64,000 nucleotides of DNA from Heliocidaris tuberculata (lineage: Eukaryota > Echinodermata > Echinoidea > Camarodonta > Echinometridae): NCBI GenBank assembly GCA_025618425.1, contig CM046838.1, forward strand, positions 13,478,010-13,542,009. The letters are read 5' to 3'. Below the pieces are notes generated by a model. It was given only the letters and a program-made list of their open reading frames with translations. It ran no database searches and was not told the origin of the DNA. Position 1 is the stretch's first letter. Every line of letters starts with the position of its first letter. A program made the translations under genes and the position numbers. Shown in pieces: positions 45,906 through 57,020 of the stretch.

Positions 45906-48900
45906 CTTTATTAAATATCTATATTTATCAAATCTCCACTGTACTTCAATTTAAGTATTGATATCATATACTTTTATGAGATACAAACAGGTTTGCCTAC
46001 TTCTTTCAAGAAGCTTGTGATCAGAGTTTCAGACTCAAGTCCAGAAAACCTCAACCTGTGAATTATAAATGTGATAATAGAAACCAAGCTCTTTAAAACA
46101 TGTACCAAAAGAAATACATATGTACACAGTTAGTGACTGGAACAACCATCATTCAAACTATATCTTGTCAATGAACTGATTCACACATGAAATTATTTTG
46201 GCTGTATGGAATATTAGCTAAACTGGATTAATAATAGTGATAATAGAGAACAGTTTTTGCGCTGATATAAGTATTGCTTCTAAGGGCTTTACAAAACATG
46301 AAATAAACAACATGTTTAATTTAAACAATAACTAACAATAACATGATAATGAAAAAAACAATGAATAACATAAAACTATAAAGAATTTTGAATTATGAAT
46401 GAATTCCAAGCTGATAGTACATGTGTTATGAATTTGCTACAATGACACAAATGACACAAAACAAAGTTTGGTTTAATCCCAATACTCTGCAGTCTAATAA
46501 GAAGCAAGAATGATTATAAATTAAGAGTACTGACTCCAACAGATAAACAACTCCACAAGTTATTGTTACAAACAGAAAATCGGAATACATTGTTTCTTCA
46601 GACTGAAAGAAAGAGATACTTACACTGGCAATGTTTCTTGGCTATCTAACCATAGTGACTGCAACTCCCAAGTCAAGGCTTCATGTCTCCTAATCAGGTA
46701 CATAAAAAGAATTGCATATCAAAAATTACGCTAAGAAACAAAATAATGTTGCATAGAAGGAAAGCAAGACTAAAGAAAATATAATTTCCCCTGGCAACCA
46801 GCCCCCCCCCCTCCTTCCCCCAATATCTGACTGTGTCAGAGTGGGATGTTGAAAATTTCTGTGCACTCTTTCCACATGCACAGAATTCACAGAATGCTGC
46901 CAGGTACTTCTACAGTATGCAGGCTCAGATGGATATAGTGGCATTGGATGGACTGCAAACAAATATACAGCATTACACGAATCTCAGTATTCCTGAACCC
47001 TAAAAAGAAATAAAGAAAGTCTTACCAATAATCATGTTCATTGTATGGGAGTGTCTGCTTGACTTCTAGGGCGCTCATGTCTACAAGGGTCGTCGGGTAA
47101 CGGCTAGCCATGATGTCACGTCCGTAATCTGCCAGCATGATCTTATCCTGTGCATTTTGAGAGAGAAAATACATGTATGTGTATCATTGTTAATGCCTAC
47201 AAGCATCCTGTAATAAATCACCATTGCTACTGTGACCATCATCTTTAACATTATTTTCATTATCACTACCATCACCACAATCATAACTGTTATCATTATC
47301 ATTGTCATCATCTTCAAAATTATCATTGTCACTTACCATGGACGTCAATATCATTATCATCTTTATTATTACCATTTTCATAATAATCATTACTGCCAGC
47401 AACTTCTTTATCATTATCATTGACATCATTTTCATCATCATGATTATCATTATCATCATTGCTCTTCACAATTGTCACTATTATTATATTGTTATTTGTT
47501 ATTATCCTTACCATCACAACCACCATAATCGTAACAGCAAACATCAGCTTAATTGCTATCATCATCTTCTTCATAATCTTGATTACATGTAACATGTATT
47601 CATAAGTATGATTGCCATTATTGTGGTCATTATCATAATTATCATAATCAATATCATCATTGTCATCAGGATTGTTACATTTCTAAAGTCATTTACATTA
47701 TCATCATCATAAACAATTATGATCATCAGTCTGGTTATCACTATTTTTATCATCAATATGATATTTCTATACCTTTCATTTCATCTTCTCCTTTTCATCA
47801 CTATCATCATTATTACTGTCATTATTAATATCAATCACAGGTTTGATTAGATGATGTAGGGGTTACCTTGATGAATCCTTGTAGGAAGAGATCTCTCTGG
47901 TATTCAGTCTGCTTCTCATCCTTGAGATACACTGAACATTTCCTCTCATCTGGTGTCAGGAACATACTCAGTGTACTCAGCATCTGTTCATCGTTAAGAA
48001 AACAAGTTTCAGGTTTTAACTGTACAAGTTATTTCTCATCATAAACCTATTCAGCAAATCAATGTTATATATGTTAACATCTTTTCAAGCTTTGTATAAA
48101 TATGCAAGATCCACGAGCCGCATACTAATATTATAAATTCTATTACATGTACTTAGTACAGTTGCTATGTTTTTTTGATGACCAATTTCATGTTTATTAT
48201 TGGTATTTTTGGTTTAATCATTGAAGTTTTATTGTATGAACATCAGTTGAAAGGATTTGGCAGGATTTATTTTGTATGTCTTCAAAACTGTTTCTCGCCT
48301 ATGAAGTCACCGGTGACTGCATTCTGTTTCAACATCTCACAAACTTCATCATGCTAGCTCCCTCATACATGTACATACCTATGACAGGTCAACATGTATG
48401 TCCATATGAGATTTGTTAACCCTATACTGGTGCATTTGGTGCCAGATAGCACATACATGTTGTATACTGATTGTATGATCAATGCTCCCATAACAATTGC
48501 TCCACCATTAATTTCTACCACTAACTGAATTCCTAAGTTAATCCCTGGATCCAACTAACTCTAAATCTAACATAAAACATGATTGCAACCAATGCTCTGA
48601 CCTAGGAGGAAATGTTGCATTAGAAATAGTAGGATCACCATTACAATTCTTTTTCTTGTTTTTTCCATGATCTACTTATACCATATAATGTTTTCAAACT
48701 GCATATTGTAACTATTGTAATGTATTGTCTTTTGTTATTGGTAAATAAATACAATCATATCATATCATATCGTAACATACCAAGTGTTCAAACATACTTT
48801 TTATGAGGAACATAGTAACATACATTGTGCATTGAAGGGTGTTACCCTAGTCATTAGCTTACCATATTGACCTCCTCCTTGGTGTTTCCTACAACGACAG

Positions 48901-51900
48901 AACACCCACATGTTTGTAGATGTGAGGCTATAGCCCTGAAAACATACAAAAAAAACCAATAAAAGTGTAAAGGGAATGGTCTGAAGGTCTGAATTTCATG
49001 TGCACCATAATTTATCTTGTCAAATAGTATTTTCAAATTTAGCAATATAAATAATGAATACTAGTTCATCTATAAAACAAAGACCTTTATTTGATAATCA
49101 TGTGAAGTATTGTGGGAAGAAAGCTGAAATTTTGTGATTATTGCAACAATAAAAAAAACATATTTTGATTAAAGGCTATCTTGAGTTCTGGGAAAGATGA
49201 AAAAAATAATTTGTGAGCTTTCTCATTCTTTTCGTGTCAGTTAAGAAGAATATCATAATAAAAAGGTCCCCTAGAAAGGATTGCTCTTCAAATGCCCTCA
49301 TATTAGAAATATGACAAGAAATAGCTGAAAAGTTCGGCCCGAATATTCATGCCAGATTTGTCTCTGGTCCCATATACTTGTTTCTGTGTACAGTGCAAGA
49401 AATTTGGGGGAAAGTTAATGAATTTCTTATCAATTCGATAATCCCCAAATTTCACACTAGACACATGTGTTTATGTACAACTAATCTAACTTTCCCAATT
49501 GCTTTAGAACAGTTTCTTTCCCATTATAAATGCTTGACCAGAACTCAAGATTACCTTTAAGGTACTTTTAATTTGGACTCACTTTCTTGTAAACTGAACA
49601 TCAAGTTGCTTCCCCTGACCTGCAGCGAAGATTGTATCATTTAGCTAAAGAAAAAAAAAATGGAGGAAAAAATACTTTAAGACAATGTTTATGTGAAAAT
49701 TGCATTATATATTTCATGATTTGTTCAAGGAAGAATGAATACAATTAGATTAGCCAGATAATAACTTTATATAGTAAACAGGGTATGAAATAAATTAGAT
49801 TTTCTACAGATTCTATGTAATAGTAAAGAAATATATTCCCTTGGGATGACATGTAAAACCTCACCAAAAACACATATGTTGCTTTTTTTTTTTTACAGAT
49901 CCAACCCATTCTATTATTGTTGACAAAAAACCAGAGAGACGCTATCAAATTTGGGATGTGGCCAATACATTTCAACGGCAATTGGTTGTCTGCCAAAGAT
50001 GCCAATAACACTCATTCAAAGATCTTTTGTTCACTACACTTTGTATATCAAACTACTAACTGTGAGAATTTTCATGCATTTAATTTCCTCAAATTAATCA
50101 CTTGAGATAGCCTCACTATAATCTACTCTAGATACTAAAACATACTCAACTAAAGGAAAATCAAATTTCCATAGATATTTTCTGTCTTCATTTTGTTCTA
50201 CAAAGCTCTCTTTGCTATTCTTCTTTCTTTTCTATTTTCTTCCTCTCCTGGGCCCCGTTTCATGAAACTTGCTTTCACTGACAATTTACAATAACTGTTA
50301 CAAGCTATTGAAGTACTTGCATCTGATTGGCTCAGAGCAAATTTGTCAGTAAAAATCACTGACAAGACACTTAATGAAACGCACCCCGGATCTCTCCCAC
50401 TCACATTCTTTTATTGCACTATCCTGTGAAAGCTCTCTCTTCCTTCATCCCTCCCCCCCCTCTCTCTCTCTCTCTCTCTCTACCTCACTCTCTGTACCCC
50501 ACACTCTCTCTATCTAAAGTAAAATTTGTCTTCCATAACCCTTCAGTATTGCATTCTTCTGTCTATGTGATGTTGTGATAACTTACATTGACTTGTGTTG
50601 GCATGGGGGCCATGAAGAGAAGAACCAAGGCACAATAAATATCAGGAATCTCAGCATCTACTCTCTTCTTCCTCAACCCCCCTCTCTCTCTCTCTCTCTC
50701 TCCTCTACAAAATACTTTGTCTTCCATAACCCTTCACCACTGCATCCTGCTGTCTATATGATGATGCAATAACTTACATTGACTTGTGTTGGCATGGGGG
50801 CCATGAAGAGAAGACCCAAGGCACAATAAAGACTAGGAATCTCAACATCTAGGATTTGGACAGGATCAACCTACAAAACAAAAACAGACCAAGTTATCAA
50901 AATGTTCAGCATGTACATGTATGTACATTCATTTCAGTTAATGATAATGTCAGATCTTGCTCTAAGGACTTCATAAGGTTTCTTTTTCAACTTTTAAGAA
51001 AGTCTATCAAGTGGTCGAAATACACATAAATATATCTTCAAAGTCTAAGATAAAACATACACAGTGAAAAATGTTTTTGCATCACTGCTGTCAACAATGA
51101 CACTGATTGTACACAGAAACTCTCATTATCCACTTTGCATAAATGGGATATGGCAGGATGGTAATTTGTGTACAGTCCTACCTTTGTTATCTGGCCATCA
51201 GTTATCCAGATATCCCTATTATTAGGCCACAATCTTACAGTATGTATTGTTTATTTTTCATTTATTTCTGTCAAAATTTGGTTCAAGACAAAAATGTAGT
51301 GGTTTAACTTTTGTTTTATTTCATTCCATATTCCATTTTGTATTTAACCATAAAAGATAACTTGTTACATATACATAGTAGCAATGAGTAAATATGTACA
51401 TATATACATTATAACATGCATAAACGCTTCTGAACTTGCTGTGTTTGAGCATAACTTGCATATCTGGCCAAATCACTTGTTCTGCCAGTCCCGATGTGTC
51501 AAGACAACCAAGGTTGCATTGTAGTTGCGATTGGCACTTAGCCAGAAAAAGATCATTATTACAGAATTGTGAAATCCTCTGAGAAATTACCTGATACATG
51601 ATCATGAAGCTATGTAATCATTATCTATTTACGCACAGACTGTGCATTCCCTCATATAGAGGTTCAAGTATTCTTTTCAAAACGGGAAACAAAAGTTATT
51701 CATGAAGTACAGTACCTCAATCACTTTGGGAGACATTATTATAACTGCACAAGGTGGGATCTCTCCATGTTTAAAAAAATTCTGTGGATATTTGGGTTTT
51801 GGGTCATTTGGGTCATTTGGGTCATTTGGCACAGGTGCCAACTGGAGAATGGTTTATTGAAAGACAGGAAGAATGTTTACCTCAAACTTCTGTTTGTCTT

Positions 51901-54463
51901 GAAGCACCCTGAGTTTGCTGATCATGGCTGTCAGACGGGCAGCGCAGAAGTCCTCCAGGGGAAGGTACCAGGACTTCAGACCATAAGGGACGATCAGGGA
52001 CAGAGCAAAAACCGTCTTCTCTTGACGGTCACACCCGCTGAAGAGGAATGTTGAGATAACCAGTCCCTTGTCTCGAAGTAGAAGTGTCTTTGTTTCTATG
52101 GCAGACTGAAAGAAAGTAGGATATTTCTAAAGACTGTCACGGAGCTTTTGTTAGTACATGGTAGATAGTCTGCCACTCTCCTTTTCTTTAGTCCCAAACA
52201 AATATGATTATGTGGGTGAAAGAGGTTGTAATTTTTTCTTTAGTCCCAAACAAATATGATTATGTGGGTGAAAGAGGTTGTAATTTTTTCTTTAGTCCCA
52301 AACAAATATGATTATGTGGGTGAAAGAGGTTGTAATTTTTTCAAACAGTTTTAGGATTCTGTCCTTTCTGGTCATGTACAGGGACAATCAGGTTTCCTAC
52401 AAAAGTAGGTCTTGGTCATTAGGTCTCCATAAATGCCAATGTATGTATGTATGTATGTATGTATGTATGTATTATATCACAAGACATACAGATATCAAAG
52501 ATCTGCCCACTTCAAATTAGGCCTGAGTCATCACAGGTTTTTCCAAACCCAGGTTTGACTCGAAAATTTCGGGCGGGGACCAGGTACCCGAACGGGAATT
52601 CCCTACAACAGAAAATTTGAGTGTATGTAGTGACGGGAGTCAACAGTCAAGGTAAAATTGCTAAACTAAAATGCAGCATAGAGGACAGTTACTGAATCCA
52701 AATCAATAAAACAATGCTTTTCCCGAGAGAAATAACATTTCGGAATAAAAATAAAACATTAAGAAGTACAGCCAAAGGTCTCTTTGTTGCCTAAAATTGA
52801 GGGCTGAAAGAGGAAATCAAGCTTCGTGGTACCGTGCACGTTCAGAAATGAAGTCTGAATGTGAGTCACTTGTGCCCAGTGCGCACGAATACAGCCCTAG
52901 ACCGTAATACACACAGACGAGGGTCGAATATAACTGATGTGATCGGATCAAAGTAAGCTTGAAAAAAAATAAAAATACCACGTAAGCGACAACAAAAATA
53001 CAAAATTACCGTAAAATAATTTTTTCCTTTGGCAAAAAACAGTATGGGTATCCATAATATTTCAAAGAAAAAAAGATGTTGGAGGATTGTGAGTACACTT
53101 CATATCGAAATTAGGCAGCCATATTTGACATTGTTCTGCTTAGCAAGACCACAGATGGCAGCAGAGAGGAAAATAAATGTGGGCACTAGATCAGGTGATC
53201 GGCCACAACTGTTCCTCTCTGCTGCCATCTGCGGTCTTGCTACGCAGAACAAGTCAAATATGGCTGCCTAGTCTCGATATGAAGTGCACTCGTAATCCTC
53301 CACCATCTTTTTTTCTTTGAGATATTATGGATACCTATACTATTTTTTGCCAAAGAAAATACCCGAACAAAAATACAAAATTACCGTAAAATAATTTTTT
53401 CCTTTGGCAAAAAACAGTATGGGTATCCATAATATTTCAAAGAAAAAAAGATGTTGGAGGATTGCGAGTACACTTCATATCGAAATTAGGCAGCCATATT
53501 TGACATTGTTCTGCTCAGCAAGACCACAGATGGCAGCAGAGAGGAAAATAAATGTGGGCACTAGATCAGGTGATCGGCCACAACTGTTCCTCTCTGCTGC
53601 CATCTGCGGTCTTGCTACGCAGAACAAGTCAAATATGGCTGCCTAGTCTCGATATGAAGTGCACTCGTAATCCTCCACCATCTTTTTTTCTTTGAGATAT
53701 TATGGATACCTATACTATTTTTTGCCAAAGAAAAGAATTGTTTAACGGTAATTTTGTATTTTTGTTGTCGCTTACGTGGTATTTTTTGTTGTTTTCAAGC
53801 TTACTTTTGGCACGATCACATCAGTTATTTTCGACCCTCGTCTGTGTGTACTACGGTATACGGCTGTATTCGAGCGTACTAAGCGCCGGTGACTCCCATT
53901 CTGACTTCATTTCTGAACGCGCACGGTACCGCCTAGCTTGAATCTTCCTCGCAGCTCTTATTTTTTTTAGACTCATGAAAAGACCTATCGTCGTCTGAAA
54001 TGATTTCCATTTATTACTGCAGCGAATATAATTGGATTACATTGAAATTCAGTTTGTGAATTGCAATATATTAGTGCTAAAATTAGTTTGGAAATACCCG
54101 AAATCTGAAAATGCAAACCCAGGTTTCAGCGTGACGGGCGGGGACCGGTCAGGGAACCGTTTCAACTCAGGCCTACTTCAAATATAACTTGGTATTAAAG
54201 ATGAAACCTACCTGAGGTTGATCACTGGACGTGAGTGTATGCGTGGTGAGATAGTGGATCATCTCATGATTCATCTCAGGCTTACCCTCCGTCTGCCAGA
54301 TGTGCTGAAGATGCGGTCCAAGGATGTTGTTCCAGGCACACAGGATGATGGCATGGGCTGGGCACTCCTTGGTCCCCTCCATCACCACACTCTTGGTCTC
54401 ATCCCGGACTTTCTCAAAGTCCAGGAAGTTGGACCGGTGGTTTTCATTGTAGTAGTCACCCAT
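44711..54463 (-). CDS. C9orf72: C9orf72 orthologue (DENN-family protein), eleven exons
   Basis: Eleven exons with consistent phases give 453 residues (human long form 481). Recognisable colinear blocks are ILCAWNNILGPHLQHIW (human YWDNILGPRVRHIW) in exon 1, LIVPYGLKSWYLPLEDFCAA in exon 2, ASHLQTCGCSVVVGNTKEEV in exon 5 (almost identical to human), LSMFLTPDERKCS in exon 6, YPTTLVDMSALEVKQTLPYN in exon 7, ALIKYVE in exon 10 and LRKLKHDLDLNPEGNFRIVL in exon 11. In vertebrates C9orf72 is a longin/DENN-domain protein that with SMCR8 and WDR41 forms a GAP complex for small GTPases and acts in lysosome and autophagy control; a similar role is inferred here. The N-terminus differs from human before the WNNILGP block. 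Introns carry transposons, including one close to the exon 1 donor, and a truncated extra exon 3. Orthology is secure; start codon choice is less so. Confidence 0.93.
45351..45460 (-). CDS. C9orf72: C9orf72 exon 10
   Basis: Acceptor TTCCAG, donor AC|GTAAGT, 110 bp, phase 0 to 2. FQRILDRRAIALIKYVECE aligns with human FLLVLHRKALTLIKYIEDD. Confidence 0.9.
45874..45904. repeat. Poly(C) run of about 29 nt in intron 9 of the C9orf72 gene
   Basis: Uninterrupted C, equivalent to poly(G) on the coding strand. Confidence 0.95.
46001..46055 (-). CDS. C9orf72: C9orf72 exon 9
   Basis: Acceptor TTCACAG, donor GAA|GTAGGC, 55 bp, phase 2 to 0. LESETLITSFLKE corresponds to human LHRDTLVKAFLDQ. Confidence 0.78.
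46624..46689 (-). CDS. C9orf72: C9orf72 exon 8
   Basis: Acceptor ATTAG, donor GT|GTAAGT, 66 bp, phase 2 to 2. Encodes RHEALTWELQSLWLDSQETL. Phase agreement with exons 7 and 9 supports it. Confidence 0.78.
47026..47147 (-). CDS. C9orf72: C9orf72 exon 7
   Basis: Acceptor TGCACAG, donor TG|GTAAGA, 122 bp, ends phase 2. YPTTLVDMSALEVKQTLPYN matches human YPTTHIDVDVNTVKQMPPCH. Confidence 0.9.
47220..47835. repeat. Degenerate (ATC/ATT)n low-complexity tract in intron 6 of the C9orf72 gene
   Basis: ATTATCATCATT-type sequence over about 600 bp. All open frames in it are artefacts. Confidence 0.9.
47867..47983 (-). CDS. C9orf72: C9orf72 exon 6
   Basis: Acceptor GAACAG, donor AAG|GTAACC, 117 bp. LSTLSMFLTPDERKCSVYL corresponds to human RTLCLFLTPAERKCSRLC. 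Confidence 0.9.
48863..48935 (-). CDS. C9orf72: C9orf72 exon 5
   Basis: Acceptor TTTCAG, donor ATG|GTAAGC, 73 bp, phase 2 to 0. Contains SHLQTCGCSVVVG, the most conserved stretch with human. Confidence 0.93.
49583..49644 (-). CDS. C9orf72: C9orf72 exon 4
   Basis: Acceptor CTTTAG, donor AA|GTGAGT, 62 bp, ends phase 2. Encodes LNDTIFAAGQGKQLDVQFTR. Confidence 0.85.
50587..50660 (-). pseudogene. Truncated duplicate of C9orf72 exon 3
   Basis: 74 bp nearly identical to the 3' part of exon 3, including the donor AAT|GTAAGT, with the downstream intron also duplicated (50520-50586 resembles 50700-50777). The frame is open (DAEIPDIYCALVLLFMAPMP), but the 5' part and acceptor are replaced by GA-rich sequence with an in-frame TGA and no in-phase AG, so it is probably not spliced in. 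Confidence 0.78.
50778..50870 (-). CDS. C9orf72: C9orf72 exon 3
   Basis: Acceptor TTGTAG, donor AAT|GTAAGT, 93 bp (residues 160-190; VDPVQILDVEIPSLYCALGL). A damaged second copy lies at 50587-50660. Confidence 0.85.
51881..52105 (-). CDS. C9orf72: C9orf72 exon 2
   Basis: Acceptor TTTCAG, donor GAG|GTAAAC, 225 bp (residues 85-159). TLLLRDKGLVISTFLFSG aligns with human FFVLSEKGVIIVSLIFDG. Confidence 0.9.
52183..52345. repeat. Three-copy ~53-bp tandem repeat in intron 1 of the C9orf72 gene
   Basis: TTTAGTCCCAAACAAATATG..GAAAGAGGTTGTAATTTTT occurs three times with almost no change, just upstream (gene orientation) of exon 2. Confidence 0.88.
52441..52471. repeat. (ATGT)n microsatellite
   Basis: About seven GTAT/ATGT units. 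Confidence 0.9.
52518..54175. mobile_element. Palindromic hAT-like non-autonomous element with 8-bp TSD in C9orf72 intron 1
   Basis: The ends are perfect 11-bp inverted repeats TAGGCCTGAGT / ACTCAGGCCTA, flanked by CTTCAAAT at 52510-52517 and 54176-54183. An 8-bp duplication is the hAT signature. Most of the element is palindromic: outer arms pair (for example CGAGGGTCGAATATAACTGA with its near-inverse at about 53835), and the core holds two ~375-bp tandem units (53029 and 53404), each itself a hairpin. No transposase frame is present. Confidence 0.85.
54212..54463 (-). CDS. C9orf72: C9orf72 exon 1 (first coding exon)
   Basis: ATG at 54463, donor CAG|GTAGGT at 54212, 252 bp, ends phase 0 (residues 1-84). 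Holds the N-terminal longin-like WNNILGP motif. Confidence 0.88.
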
Positions 54464-54797
54464 CTTTATATGCCTACTCTTGGTTTGGAATGATGATGCT
54501 CAATGTTCTAGAGAGCAGGACTAACTGACGATCTATATTTCTGGCAAGAAATTTATAGTCTGCTTGAGTTGCTATTACATTATACTCGCATTGCAGTGGC
54601 ACATGAAATGCAGTTGGTTTACCATGAAAGCGCCTGGGTTCAGGAAAAAAAAGTCAGTACATCTTTCAACTATGCTTTCCGTCTTGAAAGACTGATGTCG
54701 ACTATACACATTCCTTAAGCAAAGTAGTCTATGACAGAGTCTTACACATGTATGTAAATTATTCAAAGTCAAAAAGATCCACAAAGTGATTCTAACA

Positions 54798-55106
54798 CTA
54801 TGTCAACGGGCTTCCAAGAACACCATAAGCCATGTGCTGCCTTTCTACCAATGACTGGGAGTCGTGACTCAGGAGTCTCCAAAGCACAATCTGATGAGCG
54901 CACTCTATTGCCAAGCTGACCATGAGCAGGGTCATAAGTGACAAGACAGCACCCAGTGGGAGGCGGGGTGTGGAGTGGATGACGGACATTAGAAAGAGGA
55001 CAAAAATGGAGATGAGGCAAGAGGAGATGGCGTAATTGAAGAAAATTCGCTTGACTCCAACGTTGTCAATGATGGTCTCCGTCATCTGCCAGTCCACGGA
55101 GATCAT
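54798..55106 (-). CDS. Small two-helix membrane protein, unrecognised family, copy 1
   Basis: 102 residues from the ATG at 55106; the frame is open a little further upstream but starts there only with GTG. After a polar N-terminus (VDWQMTETIIDNVGVKRIFF) come two hydrophobic helices, about AISSCLISIFVLFLMSVI and VLSLMTLLMVSLAIECAH, and a short polar tail. The neighbouring copy at 55280-55534 aligns along its whole length, which is the main evidence that both are real. It lies 335 bp upstream of the C9orf72 start on the same strand; it might also be an upstream exon of a larger transcript. Function unknown. Confidence 0.6.
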   Translation of the reverse strand: MISVDWQMTETIIDNVGVKRIFFNYAISSCLISIFVLFLMSVIHSTPRLPLGAVLSLMTLLMVSLAIECAHQIVLWRLLSHDSQSLVERQHMAYGVLGSPLT

Positions 55107-55279
55107 ACTTTGAGCCAAGTGAAATAAGGTCCTTGCAACACTTTTTTCCCTGAACGTCACCTTCCTTTCTCAATTAGTTCAGGGAGTTATAGGCCCTATA
55201 TTCTGAAATTCTCCTTGAAAGATACTGGTAAATGTATATCTTAGAGTCTTGACCATAGGTCGGCTCAGCTTTCCATCAA

Positions 55280-55534
55280 TTAGTGAACCTCAAAATGGGT
55301 TTTAAAACTATGAGTCATCTGGTAGGCAAACTTGATGGACAGCGTGACGATGAAGAGTGACATGAGAGCAGACATGGCAACCGTTGCTAGGCGTGGTGAT
55401 GAGAAGTTGAGGAAAGTCATCAGGAACATGACAGTGCTTGTCAGAATGTAGGTTGTGATCATGTGATTGAAGCAGATGTATTTCAGTGCATTATGATCCA
55501 CGATAGTACCAATCCACTTCCCGTACAGGACCAT
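55280..55534 (-). CDS. Small two-helix membrane protein, unrecognised family, copy 2
   Basis: 84 residues from the ATG at 55534, chosen because it aligns with the ATG of copy 1. Shared pattern: GTIVDHNALKYICFNHMI against ETIIDNVGVKRIFFNYAI, SSPRLATVAMSALMSLFIV against STPRLPLGAVLSLMTLLMV, and the A-H/Y-Q end of helix 2. Two membrane helices are predicted by eye. A possible 5'-UTR splice donor (ATTG|GTGAGG, about 55651-55658) and acceptor (TTTTTTTGAG) lie upstream. Function unknown. Confidence 0.6.
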   Translation of the reverse strand: MVLYGKWIGTIVDHNALKYICFNHMITTYILTSTVMFLMTFLNFSSPRLATVAMSALMSLFIVTLSIKFAYQMTHSFKTHFEVH

Positions 55535-55659
55535 CTTGATGATACCATGGTGGTGCACTCCTCAAAAAAAGGTTTAGCAACTCCTTCCTATTGATGGTTC
55601 CTTATTTTCCAGAATTCCCAGGGGTTGTGATAAAGGGTCTGGCCTCACCAATATCTACA

Positions 55660-57020
55660 GAAATAATGCAGAGAAAAATAGTAGACATGGAGTAAACTTT
55701 CATTCAAATTTCAAAAATATACTTCTTTGCATTTACAAACATTCAAACCATCTCTACATCTCTTTGCAACAAATAAATTTGTAGAGTAATATTGAAACAG
55801 TTGGGATTATGGAAGGGTTCCATGTACAGGTACATGTACATGTAGGAGTCCCATGTATGTACAGTTGTAACAAAAGACACCTATTCTCCACATTTTAATG
55901 CATGTACCTTGCATGCTAATCACTTGTACACCATCAGAGTAAAAGGATTTTAAACAGAATAAAAATTAAAAGACCCAAAAGGACAAATTGATCAGGAGAG
56001 GCACAAGGCTGATGAGTCATTAACTTTTGTAAAGATTTTTGGTGGCCCATTTAGAAGACATTCTCTCATGTAGAACATTATTTTTGTTTACTTTTGCCAT
56101 CCATATAGATTACTGAAGTGCAACATTCAAGTGTGATACAGGTATACACATCTAGAGTTAACCTTGCATAACTCAGTCGCATAAGTCAAACTTTCCCTAG
56201 ACCAAGTCGAATCAATATTTTTGACCAAACTATGCAAAACATGTGTTATTTATATTTCCTAAATCGAATTTTGCATACATGTACATGTAAGTCAAACCAT
56301 TTCTTATGGTCCCAACAGATTCAACTTATGCAAAGTTAACTGTATATATATGCAGATTGACCATTTAGTATACAGTCTACTTTTTTTTTCAATGATATCC
56401 ATTGGCAAAGAAATTTTCTTTGATGATTATTCTGAAATCTGAATGATTGACTACATTACAGGAACAACTGTGTATTTTGAATGTTTTCAAAATTTAGAAT
56501 CATCACAATCATAACAAACTGACTTGTTAAAAATCACAAAGACACAAACCATGAAAATAACTGGATACAGGTATAGGTACATGGCACTACATGTAGTACA
56601 TATGACATCAGAGCCCAGTCCAAGTTATAAAATATTTTGAGTAATACTCAAAATATAAGGGTGCTTCATTATTTTTTATCTTTACAATAACCCAACCTTC
56701 TCAGCTATACATTGAAGGAAGAAACCACTGATTGAGTGAGCTTGAACACACTTTCGTGCACACTGTCTATGCCTGCAGGTGGAAACAAGACCCTATTAAT
56801 GTGTTTAAAGAAAAATAAGTGCTAACTTACTGTGTGGAGTGAATGAGTGGTTTACTACTTCAAGATAATGCCACCTTCTCATTCATCTCCAATATGGGAG
56901 AATGTCTCCCATATAAAAGAGTATCTGATGGTTTGGGGCTTTTTCTCCTATATATTTTTAAAAATTAAATAGAATTAGAAATGAAAAATTGGATTGGAAT
57001 TCATTTGCATAAAACTTTTG
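55660..57020. other. Upstream DNA of the membrane-protein genes
   Basis: No coding region is supported. Contains repeated ACATGTACATGTA-type words (about 55826-55845, 56275-56288). Confidence 0.35.

Noticed and set aside
47081..47595. Met/Ile/Asp-rich frames in both orientations
   Set aside because: Low-complexity ATC/ATT tract within an intron of the C9orf72 gene.
53029..53646. Two nearly identical 80-codon frames (MAKNSMGIHNISKKKR..)
   Set aside because: They lie inside palindromic units of the transposon in C9orf72 intron 1; the identity reflects the repeat, not a protein.
52105..54212. Search for a GGGGCC-type expansion in the first intron, as in human C9orf72 disease alleles
   Set aside because: No such repeat is visible; G-runs in the gene are plain poly(G)/poly(C) in other introns.
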